27,965 nucleotides of DNA from an uncultured Bacteroides sp. (GTDB lineage: Bacteria > Bacteroidota > Bacteroidia > Bacteroidales > Bacteroidaceae), in NCBI GenBank assembly GCA_900544675.1, contig UQVZ01000040.1:1-27965 (forward strand). Direction: 5' to 3'. The notes under the pieces were generated by a model that saw nothing but the letters and a program-made list of their open reading frames with translations, had not been told where the DNA came from and made no database searches. Made by a program: the position numbers and the translations under genes. Of this stretch, positions 1 to 6,307 are shown piece by piece. Within the stretch, counting starts at the first letter, position 1, and each line of letters opens with the position of its first letter.

Positions 1-102
1 TAAGAATGAAGAATTAAGAATGAAGGCTCTGTGCATTTGTGTCTCTGCATTTGATTCTGGTATTACATACCTTCGAAAAAATCGCATTAAATAACCGGTC
101 TC

Positions 103-133
103 CGTGCAGTCTTTCGGGGTTTCACGTATCATA
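103..133 (+). promoter_or_regulatory. Candidate ECF-sigma-dependent promoter of the sigma-barrel fusion gene
   Basis: The block CGTGCAGTCTTTC at 103-115 is followed after 11 nt by TATCATA at 127-133. The same two blocks with the same spacing occur at 1676-1706, in front of the next gene. The first block would be the -35 element and TATCATA the -10 element, 33 nt before the start codon at 167. It does not resemble the Bacteroides housekeeping TTTG/TAnnTTTG promoter. Autoregulation by the downstream ECF factor is inferred. The first 100 bases of the window show nothing else coding; they carry a short GAATGAAG-type direct repeat. Confidence 0.6.
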
Positions 134-166
134 TACCAAAATAAGTAGTTGTACGATTGAGCCGGA

Positions 167-1660
167 ATGATGGACCAAAAGGAATTTGTGGATTTACTAA
201 AACAGGGAGACAGGGAGGCTGCGGACTTGCTTTACCGCACTTATTCGGAGAAAATGATGCAAATATGCTTGCGTTATGTCTCCGACCGACAAGTTGCACA
301 AGACCTTTTGCACGATGGTTTCATCATTATTTTCACTTCCATAGATTCTTTACGTCGCCCCGACAAGCTGGAAAGCTGGATGGGTATGATTATGAAAAAT
401 CTGGCATTGAAATATCTGAACCAATGCAAGGCGGCTCCTGTTGTATCGTTGAACGCAATAGAAGAAAAAGAGGAGCCCGCTGATATTTTCCCGGTGTCGG
501 ATTTGCCGACGTATGAGTCCTTACTTTCTGTCATCGAGCGGTTGCCTGCCGGCTATCAGGCGGTGTTCAAGCTGTCTGTATTGGAAGGATTGTCGCACAA
601 AGAAATCGGGGCGCTGTTGGGCATCACGCCTCATTCATCCTCTTCACAACTATTCAGAGCCAAAGAAATGCTCCGAAAGCTGATTGCCCGTTACCGCATT
701 TTAATCATCGCGGCTCTTCTTGTCTTGCCTTTGGGCATCTGGCTTCGCGTCAATCGTAAGCCCAAGAGCCAGGTCCATCGTGCAGTTGTCGTGCCCGATA
801 AACCCGAGAAGCGTGTTAAGGAGGATTCTATTGCACATATTTCTTCCACCTTGCCCAAGACCTTATTCGTGCAATCCACACTTGCCTCGGATACCTGCCG
901 TTATCAAGCGGAGTGTAAAGACTCTACACTTGCAATAGAGGAAAAAGCGGACAGCATACGGAATGATAAATCTGTCCCAAACCGGAGGAAAGAGAAACAA
1001 ACCTCTCCGCTTGACTTGTATGAACCGAAACCGAAAGAAATGCGTTGGGAATTGGCTGTCACTTATCAGGGAGGAACAGGGCAAACGGATAGGCATACCT
1101 CTGTCATCCCCGGCGATATTTCATCCGGACAGACAGAAGAAATCCGTGTGAAAGAGAAAGTACGCCATTATGTACCTGTTACTGTTTCGCTCCTGTTACA
1201 CAAACCGATTGGTAAACATGGGGGGATAGAGACGGGCATCGCTTATACACGTCTGCGTTCGGACTTTACCACCATACAAGAGACCCGGAATGAAAGAATC
1301 CAGAAAATAGATTATATAGGTATCCCAGTCAAAGGGACATTCGACTTTTGGAACTACAAGAAAATCTATGTATATGCTTCTGCCGGCGTTACGCTGAACC
1401 TGCCTGTAAAGGCGGTTTTAAAAGAAAGCACGCTGAACGATGGTGGAACTGTGATGACAAAGGAACAGAGATTAACCCCGTCTTTGCAATGGTCGGTCGG
1501 GACAGGCATCGGTATCCGATATCAGCTTACGCCTTCCATTGGGATTTATGCGGAACCTAATTTGCACTATTATTTTCCTAACGGCGACGGCCTTCGTACA
1601 ATCTGGCACGAATATCCGCTGAATGTTTCTCTGCCCATAGGCTTGCGGTTCTCCTGGTAA
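167..1660 (+). CDS. ECF sigma-70 factor fused to a transmembrane helix and C-terminal beta-barrel domain
   Basis: This is one uninterrupted 497-residue frame with three parts. Residues 8-85 look like sigma region 2 (DLLHDGFIIIF, then LESWMGMIMKNLAL). Residues 118-172 look like sigma region 4, with the helix-turn-helix around LSHKEIGALLGITPHSSSSQ. A single hydrophobic helix follows at about 177-193 (ILIIAALLVLPLGIWL), then a charged, low-complexity linker of about 100 residues. Residues 293-497 have the alternating pattern of a small outer-membrane beta-barrel and end in FSW, an aromatic C-terminus typical of barrels. In Bacteroidetes, ECF sigma and a TM-plus-barrel protein are usually separate neighbouring genes; here they are one polypeptide. 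The sigma part would lie in the cytoplasm and the barrel in the periplasm or outer membrane. The start at 167 is chosen by distance to the promoter; ATG at 170 is equally possible. The gene probably controls itself and the next gene through the shared motif. Confidence 0.8.
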   Translation: MMDQKEFVDLLKQGDREAADLLYRTYSEKMMQICLRYVSDRQVAQDLLHDGFIIIFTSIDSLRRPDKLESWMGMIMKNLALKYLNQCKAAPVVSLNAIEEKEEPADIFPVSDLPTYESLLSVIERLPAGYQAVFKLSVLEGLSHKEIGALLGITPHSSSSQLFRAKEMLRKLIARYRILIIAALLVLPLGIWLRVNRKPKSQVHRAVVVPDKPEKRVKEDSIAHISSTLPKTLFVQSTLASDTCRYQAECKDSTLAIEEKADSIRNDKSVPNRRKEKQTSPLDLYEPKPKEMRWELAVTYQGGTGQTDRHTSVIPGDISSGQTEEIRVKEKVRHYVPVTVSLLLHKPIGKHGGIETGIAYTRLRSDFTTIQETRNERIQKIDYIGIPVKGTFDFWNYKKIYVYASAGVTLNLPVKAVLKESTLNDGGTVMTKEQRLTPSLQWSVGTGIGIRYQLTPSIGIYAEPNLHYYFPNGDGLRTIWHEYPLNVSLPIGLRFSW

Positions 1661-1675
1661 AAAATGCCGTTCTCT

Positions 1676-1706
1676 CGTGCAGTCTTTCTGGGTACAGCTT
1701 ATCATA
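1676..1706 (+). promoter_or_regulatory. Second copy of the candidate ECF promoter, upstream of the methyltransferase
   Basis: CGTGCAGTCTTTC at 1676-1688, 11 nt spacer, TATCATA at 1700-1706, 24 nt before the ATG at 1731. The two blocks are identical to those at 103-133 while the spacer differs (GGG is kept just after the first block). Conservation of blocks and spacing but not of the spacer sequence is what a promoter pair would show. Confidence 0.6.
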
Positions 1707-1730
1707 CTAATGCAATGAAAAAAACAAGTT

Positions 1731-2516
1731 ATGCAAGAAAGACAAAAAGACAGAAGACTGTATTTCCAGGAGCTTGCCGCGACAAGCCGGAAGTATTACA
1801 TTCCTTATATTCAGATGTATAAACCGATAACATCGGCCATGAAGGTGTTGGAAATCGGCTGTGGCGATGGAGGCAATCTGTTGCCGTTCTCGGCATTGGG
1901 CCGCCATACGGTCGGAGTGGATGTGGCGGAATGCCGCATCAGGGACGCACGGATATTTTTCCGTGAAGCGAATGCCCGAGGGATATTCTTGGCGGAGGAT
2001 GTGTTTGCTCTCAACGATTTCCCTTACCTGTTCGACCTTATCATTTGCCACGATGTGTTGGAACATATCGCGGATAAGAGCGCTTTCCTCGACAGGTTGA
2101 AGAACTTCCTGACCGAAGACGGTATCATCTTCCTCTCTTTCCCTGCTTGGCAAATGCCTTTCGGAGGGCATCAGCAAATCTGCCGAAGCCGTATTGCTTC
2201 GCATTTGCCTTTCATCCATTTGCTGCCCGTCCCCCTTTACACCGGCTTGCTCCGGGGATGTGGCGAGAAAGAAGAAGCCATAAAGGAGTTGCTGGACATC
2301 AAGCGGACCCGATGCACCATCGAACAATTTCGGAGCATAGCCCTGCAACAAGGTTATCACATCGTCAGCCAACAATTGTATTTCATCAATCCGCATTATG
2401 AAGTCAAGTTCGGGTTGAGGCCTCGCAAGCTGTCTCCCGTCCTAAGCCGGATTCCCTATCTTCGCAATTTCTTCACTACCTCGTGTTTTTATATCCTGCA
2501 ACACTGCCGGGACTAA
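1731..2516 (+). CDS. Class I SAM-dependent methyltransferase
   Basis: This 261-residue protein has a Rossmann-type methyltransferase core. Motif I is VLEIGCGDGGN at about residues 39-49, which binds the methionine part of S-adenosylmethionine. VGVDVA near 60-65 ends in the acidic residue of strand 2. The motif IV/post region is LIICHDVLEHI near 103-113. The C-terminal third (HQQICRSRIASHLPF onwards) is probably a substrate-recognition region; the substrate cannot be told from sequence. The family is the Methyltransf_11/UbiE-like group, common beside glycan and lipid genes. It lies 70 bp after the sigma-barrel gene and carries its own copy of the same promoter motif, so it is a likely target of that sigma factor. 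A short ATG at 1715 is out of frame and was not used. Confidence 0.85.
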   Translation: MQERQKDRRLYFQELAATSRKYYIPYIQMYKPITSAMKVLEIGCGDGGNLLPFSALGRHTVGVDVAECRIRDARIFFREANARGIFLAEDVFALNDFPYLFDLIICHDVLEHIADKSAFLDRLKNFLTEDGIIFLSFPAWQMPFGGHQQICRSRIASHLPFIHLLPVPLYTGLLRGCGEKEEAIKELLDIKRTRCTIEQFRSIALQQGYHIVSQQLYFINPHYEVKFGLRPRKLSPVLSRIPYLRNFFTTSCFYILQHCRD

Positions 2517-2530
2517 GTGCCCGGCAGTGT
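2501..2530. terminator. Hairpin between convergent genes, overlapping the methyltransferase stop codon
   Basis: Perfect 11-bp stem ACACTGCCGGG (2501-2511) with CCCGGCAGTGT (2520-2530) and an 8-nt loop that holds the TAA stop. No strong T-run follows on either strand (AT-rich sequence follows on +), so it may act as a weak bidirectional terminator or as an mRNA end-protecting hairpin. Confidence 0.5.
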
Positions 2531-2582
2531 AAACACATATATAAAATAAGCCGGTATAATTTCTTTTTAGAACATGCCTATT

Positions 2583-3584
2583 TTATTGTCCCGTAAGAAG
2601 AGCTATCCATTTTCCCCAATGCGTGTTCTTGTTTTTTATTATCCAGCGGTAAATGAGCCATGGGATATAGATGCCGCTAATAATTGCTAATGCGCATCCT
2701 ATTTGCCAAGGAGCATGAGTAATACCAAGAAAGACTTGTTGTGACGCTGTTTGTGGAAACCATGAGAACAAGTAAATAGCATAAGATGCGCCAAACAAAT
2801 GATGCATAAAATGGCATTGTCGTTTTAAGTAAATCCTACCCAGTAATATGCTCAATGCGATGCCGTTGATAGCTGTCAATACACCTTTCCCAATTGTTAC
2901 GACAAAAATCAACGATAGTGCAAAACTTAAAGTTGTAAACCATAAATTATAATTTAAATATTTTATAATGTGGTAGCGACAACAGAAAAATCCAAGGCAA
3001 AAATAAATCAGATAGTTTACAACTCCTTCAAGGTTCAATATTTTAATGCCTGTCAATGGATTGAATAAATGTAATAGTAATAAAAGTACCAGCAACACAA
3101 TATGCCATATCGGTTTGTCAAGGTCTTTCAATAAACGTGCTCCGTATATGATTATAAGGAAAATAATAAATAAAGTAGGTAGAAACCAAAAGAATTTAAT
3201 CACATTCTCCCACGGATAAATCAATTGATGCAAATAAGCATCGAATGAGACTTCTACCGGTCGGTCGGCAAAACGATTCAATAAGGATTTAGGTAAAAAA
3301 GCTAAACTGCTGATTACGACATAGGGAATCAATAAGCGTTTTACCTTTTTCCAAATAAAGCCTTTACGTCCATAAAGCGGAACGTCAGTAAGTGAAATTC
3401 CTTTCCGTTCATTGCCATATTGCAATAAAAAACCGGAAATAAACATGAATAACGGCATGTGGAAACTGTAAATCCACGTATACCAAAAAGGGTCATCGGG
3501 TGCAAAATGACAGCTATGACCCAATACTACAAGCAATATACCAAATGCTTGTAGAAAAGAAATCAAGATGTTTTTGTCTTGCAT
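2583..3584 (-). CDS. Membrane acyltransferase (acyltransferase-3 / OafA-like family)
   Basis: This 333-residue, very hydrophobic protein has about ten predicted membrane helices. Its N-terminus, FLQAFGILLVVLGHSCHF, is the first helix of acyltransferase-3 proteins with the presumed catalytic His at residue 23. SFHMPLFMFISGFLL near residues 40-54 is the second family signature. These enzymes O-acylate sugars of LPS, capsule or other envelope glycans at the inner membrane; the substrate here is unknown. The family often has Arg or Lys ten residues before the His; here that position is Gln12, a variation that may define a subgroup. The gene is clearly more AT-rich than its neighbours, stands alone and is flanked by gene debris, which suggests horizontal acquisition. 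Its start is 60 nt downstream of a terminator-like hairpin that ends a structured leader or small RNA. Confidence 0.85.
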   Translation of the reverse strand: MQDKNILISFLQAFGILLVVLGHSCHFAPDDPFWYTWIYSFHMPLFMFISGFLLQYGNERKGISLTDVPLYGRKGFIWKKVKRLLIPYVVISSLAFLPKSLLNRFADRPVEVSFDAYLHQLIYPWENVIKFFWFLPTLFIIFLIIIYGARLLKDLDKPIWHIVLLVLLLLLHLFNPLTGIKILNLEGVVNYLIYFCLGFFCCRYHIIKYLNYNLWFTTLSFALSLIFVVTIGKGVLTAINGIALSILLGRIYLKRQCHFMHHLFGASYAIYLFSWFPQTASQQVFLGITHAPWQIGCALAIISGIYIPWLIYRWIIKNKNTHWGKWIALLTGQ

Positions 3585-3639
3585 AAAATTTCCATTTTAT
3601 GCGCATCCTATTCATACAAAAACGGGGGAGGTCAAGCAC

Positions 3640-3856
3640 CTATAAGAAACGTGGACGACAACTTATCCACGTTCCGGGTACTTGGCCTAACCCACAATCA
3701 CAGACAAGTCATGTCCACGTTATAACGTAGACATCTGCGACTTATTCCTGTGATTGTTCTTTCCACGGCCAAGTTTCGGAACGTTTTCAGAATAAATAGC
3801 AAACGCTAATTAATACTCTAATAAAATGAAACGCCTTGCCGCTGCAGAGCAATTTC
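3640..3856 (-). ncRNA. Candidate structured RNA (rod-like small RNA or attenuating leader)
   Basis: The stretch 3669-3784 folds on paper into one long rod. The pairs are 3669-3676 with 3777-3784 (8 bp), 3680-3687 with 3767-3774 (8 bp), 3694-3703 with 3748-3757 (10 bp), 3706-3710 with 3739-3743, 3711-3715 with 3730-3734, and an apical ACGT-TATA-ACGT. An asymmetric internal loop lies at 3688-3693/3758-3766. On the minus strand it is followed by a hairpin AACGTGGA...TCCACGTT (3673-3648) and TTCTTAT, a plausible terminator. A Bacteroides promoter lies just upstream, giving a transcript of about 210 nt. The rod with a central bubble recalls 6S RNA, but I cannot confirm a family. Alternatively it is the leader of the acyltransferase gene. 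No coding potential is evident here. Confidence 0.5.
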
Positions 3857-3860
3857 GATG

Positions 3861-3889
3861 CAAATATATAAAGAAAAATGCATTTCAAA
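3861..3889 (-). promoter_or_regulatory. Bacteroides-type promoter for the structured RNA / acyltransferase
   Basis: On the minus strand TTTG (3889-3886) is followed after 17 nt by TATATTTG (3868-3861), matching the Bacteroides -33 TTTG and -7 TAnnTTTG elements; the spacing is about 2 nt shorter than the usual 19-21. Transcription would begin near 3855. Confidence 0.55.
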
Positions 3890-3997
3890 TGTGTTTTTCA
3901 TCAGAATAAATAAAAATCCCCCGATAGGATTATATGATGTTTCTATAATCGGTTAATGAAGAGTATATAAGACATTGATATATACTAAATTTAAACA

Positions 3998-4321
3998 ATC
4001 TGTGTAATTCCTTTAGATAGTTTTATCTGTATTACTTTTCCTATAACTGCTCATGATACTGATAGTGTATCTAAACCTATTAGAACTCTTGTTACTTGTA
4101 TAATAGATGGAGAGGTTGATAGGGTACCCTGCAATCAATATTAGGAATTAAGCATCGGACCTATTTTTGCAATACATATATCTTAGACCGTCTATAGATG
4201 AAGGTTACATAGAGTTTACTTTACCTAATGAGGAGCAAAGTAAGTTACAAAAATATCGCCTTACGGCAAAAGGTTTGGCATTAAAAGAAATTCTCAAATA
4301 TATTAGTCTGTTGAAAAGATA
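3998..4321 (+). pseudogene. Decayed C-terminus of an AlbA_2/RecG-like ATP-binding protein
   Basis: Three short frames join into one recognisable C-terminus. Frame 1, around 4001-4140, reads VIPLDSFICITFPI... then RTLVTCIIDGEVDR. A shift leads to QSILGIKHRTYFCNTYI at 4132-4182. A second shift leads to LRPSIDEGYIEF, then QKYRLTAKG and a stop, at 4182-4321. Intact family members (divergent AAA/AlbA_2 ATP-binding proteins, also some Fic proteins) end with a winged helix of the form GLIEMTIPDKP...QKYRLTEKG. At least two frameshifts and no start make it non-functional. The upstream part of the gene is gone. The rest of the gap between 3585 and 4666 holds the RNA candidate, the palindromic repeats and a promoter. 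I see no other gene there. Confidence 0.6.
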
Positions 4322-4406
4322 ATTGTTAAGCGCGTCTTGATATAGCAAGCGGAAATCGATGTGTATCCTTGCTGCCCGCTCCAATGCAGATAGCTTCGTT
4401 TCGGAT

Positions 4407-4467
4407 AAGATTATTAATCTTCCAGCTGTAAGATTATTAATCTTCCGCCTGTAAGATTATTAATCTT
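4407..4467. repeat. Three identical 15-bp palindromes spaced by 23 bp
   Basis: AAGATTATTAATCTT occurs at 4407-4421, 4430-4444 and 4453-4467. Each is a perfect inverted repeat (AAGATTA-T-TAATCTT), and the starts are exactly 23 bp apart. The linkers are similar (CCAGCTGT and CCGCCTGT). This could be a triple operator, a small tandem repeat or the edge of a lost element. The nearest promoter lies about 130 bp downstream. Confidence 0.75.
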
Positions 4468-4594
4468 ATTTCGCAGGCAGCATAATTGAGGTTTGGTTTC
4501 ATCCGGCTGATGGGGGATTGAAAGGGATATGTTTGCGTGCCGGGAGTCAATTCGGAGATTTTGTAGATAAACGACGGTAGAATATGCGGTTTAT

Positions 4595-4616
4595 TGTTGG
4601 CAAAACTGTATCTTTG
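4595..4616 (+). promoter_or_regulatory. Likely promoter of the frameshifted hypothetical gene
   Basis: TATCTTTG at 4609-4616 matches the Bacteroides -7 element TAnnTTTG, 50 nt before the ATG at 4667. The -33 element is weak (TTG near 4595-4599). Confidence 0.45.
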
Positions 4617-4666
4617 CACATACTGGTGTTAATGAACAATTATTTTGTAACTATCTGATTTTTTGT

Positions 4667-5164
4667 ATGAAGAAAATATATCCTGTCGAGTGGATGGAAC
4701 TGCACGGCTATACACAGGTGGACAGTGTGGACCGTTATTATACCGATATTGCTAACCGGATTTACCGGGTGTTTCTGGCACATCCGGATGAGTGGGTGAT
4801 GGAATATGATGAAGATATCCGTTATGTCAGTCTTTGTCTGGCTGCCTGGTTTGAAGATGTCATTAGCCAGACAGGCATCTGGACAACCTTTACCGCCGAG
4901 TGTAAGAAACGTTACGGAAACTGGCTTCCTTTTTATCCGTTGGACGATGATTACTATCCCGATGAAATCAATGTGGAGGATGTGCGTTTCCTGTTGTGGC
5001 ACCATGCGCAGACTTATTGCCGGGAGGAAGGGCGTATCCTCAATCCGGAGAATCTTGCCATCGAGATGCTTGCCCATAAGATTTACGACATATTGGATGA
5101 AGTGTATGAAACGGCTCCCGAGAATGAAAAACTTTGGGAGTTTATGCATCCTTGCAGGGAATAG
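4667..5164 (+). CDS. Hypothetical protein, N-terminal part of a frameshifted gene (DUF3843-like)
   Basis: 165 residues starting MKKIYPVEWMELHGY, with no signal peptide or membrane helix and many acidic and aromatic residues. The frame ends at a TAG just after LWEFMHPCRE, while the overlapping frame carries on with GIAGFDEYRKVLYWF, which reads as the natural continuation. The two frames together would make a soluble protein of about 500 residues. I recall this type of sequence as a Bacteroidales-specific family of unknown function (DUF3843), with moderate confidence. Function is not known. There is an ATG start and a usable promoter, so the N-terminal half may still be expressed as a truncated protein. 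Confidence 0.6.
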   Translation: MKKIYPVEWMELHGYTQVDSVDRYYTDIANRIYRVFLAHPDEWVMEYDEDIRYVSLCLAAWFEDVISQTGIWTTFTAECKKRYGNWLPFYPLDDDYYPDEINVEDVRFLLWHHAQTYCREEGRILNPENLAIEMLAHKIYDILDEVYETAPENEKLWEFMHPCRE

Positions 5165-6192
5165 CCGGTTTTGATGAGTATCGGAAAGTGTTGTACTGGT
5201 TTCATTATGAGGCTTATTTTAATATCGAAAATGAGGATCAGTATTGGGATGAAGTAGACGATACGGAGGATGAACTTGACGAAAAGGACATGGAAAACCA
5301 ATCTGTTTTCCGGTATGGAGTGAGGACTTCATTACTGCTGAATGGACGTAGAGACCTCTTGTCGTTGACTTCCAATGAATGGTTGGCTTTGTGGGCGGAA
5401 CGGAATGAAGGGCCGAAGGAATGGCTGAGTGCGAAAGAAAGCGTGAATAGTTGGTTTTTGCTTACAGGAGAAGATACAGATTTCTTTTATCTGACAGACT
5501 TGTGCGGTAAGGGTGAAAAAACATACAAGGCGGTCAAGGAGTCTTTTCGCTTGGCTGAGATTCGGAGCAGAGAGATAGGCAAGTCGGTCTTTTATGCCAC
5601 ATTATTGCATTACGGTGATTGTTGGTATCAGATGGGGATGCTGATGACGCATCAGCTGGATGATAAGACGAAGAAAATGACGCAAGAAATACGGGAGCAA
5701 AGAGAACATTTTCATGAGAAAGCTGTATTCAAGGATTTTATGAAAGCGACAGGCGGCAAGCCTTTCTATTTCTGCAAGTCCAGGCAGGATATGGCTGATT
5801 TTTTAGCAAATGGTTTGAAATACAAGATGGCTGAGGGGCTGAGGCTTCCTGAGATAGAAGACGGTCACGGTGTGGTGCTGATGGTGAGTCCCCGAACCGG
5901 TTTGTATGTGCAAACCCGATTGTGTGAATGCATCAAGTCGCCCGACAATGCTTTTTATGATGCCGAGTCGGCTGCCCAAAAAGCACATTCTTTCTTCCTC
6001 AGTCCGGATGTTGTTCCGTATGACTTGAGTTGCATGCTGCAGGACAAAGGCATGTTGCCTGACGCGAAGCTGGTCAGTTTGAAAGGAGAGGAATACGGAA
6101 GGAATTTCTTGCGGCAGAACGCGCGTTTCCTGACCGATTATTTCTTCCACCGTTGCCGTGAGAAGGATTATAGTGATGAATCAGGAGACTAG
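5134..6192 (+). pseudogene. C-terminal part of the same frameshifted hypothetical gene (DUF3843-like)
   Basis: About 340 residues in the frame one base back from the preceding open frame, overlapping it by about 30 nt. The only start near the overlap is a TTG at 5134 and there is no ribosome site, so it is best read as the second half of the gene that begins at 4667. The sequence is soluble, acidic near its start (DEVDDTEDELDEKD), and has no motif I can assign. Near the C-terminus there is a conserved-looking RQNARFLTDYFFHRC. The junction at about 5140-5165 has no classical X-XXY-YYZ slippery heptamer, so a one-base loss or sequencing error is likelier than programmed frameshifting. The C-terminal half appears undamaged, so the event is recent. 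Confidence 0.6.
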
Positions 6193-6207
6193 TTTTTTAT
6201 TTTAGGG

Positions 6208-6297
6208 AACTAGGTACTAGGTGACTAGTTGACTAGGTTCTGAATACATTAACAAAACTATTTAAAACCTAGTCACCTAGTCCCTAGTCTACTAGTT
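6208..6297. repeat. Intergenic inverted repeat of the CTAG family, between convergent genes
   Basis: Left arm 6208-6239 and right arm 6266-6297, built of GACTAG/CCTAG words; the inner 16 bp pair with one mismatch. The 26-nt loop ends with AAAACTATTTAAA, which recurs in the related element at 22437-22571. It lies between the end of the hypothetical gene and the end of thiL, and could serve as a two-way terminator. Confidence 0.65.
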
Positions 6298-6307
6298 ACC
6301 TGAAATT

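Noticed and set aside
1..25. GAATGAAGAATTAAGAATGAAG direct repeat at the window edge (split here as two GAATGAAG words), with a reverse-strand relative at about 20885-20911
   Set aside because: Low-complexity AT-rich words common in intergenic DNA; too short and too simple to call an element.
1715..1822. Short ORF starting ATGAAAAAAACAAG ahead of and overlapping the methyltransferase
   Set aside because: Out of frame, about 35 codons, runs into the methyltransferase without any recognisable peptide feature.
3680..3774. Integron attC-like site (GCCTAAC resembles RYYYAAC within a long imperfect palindrome)
   Set aside because: No matching GTTRRRY at the other end, no integrase or cassette genes nearby. 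The promoter and terminator context favours an RNA gene.
4437..4619. 60-codon minus-strand ORF in the palindrome region
   Set aside because: No homology or start signals that I can see; overlaps the palindromic repeats.
5140..5165. Programmed -1 frameshift in the hypothetical gene
   Set aside because: No X-XXY-YYZ slippery heptamer and no obvious downstream pseudoknot; a simple indel is more likely.
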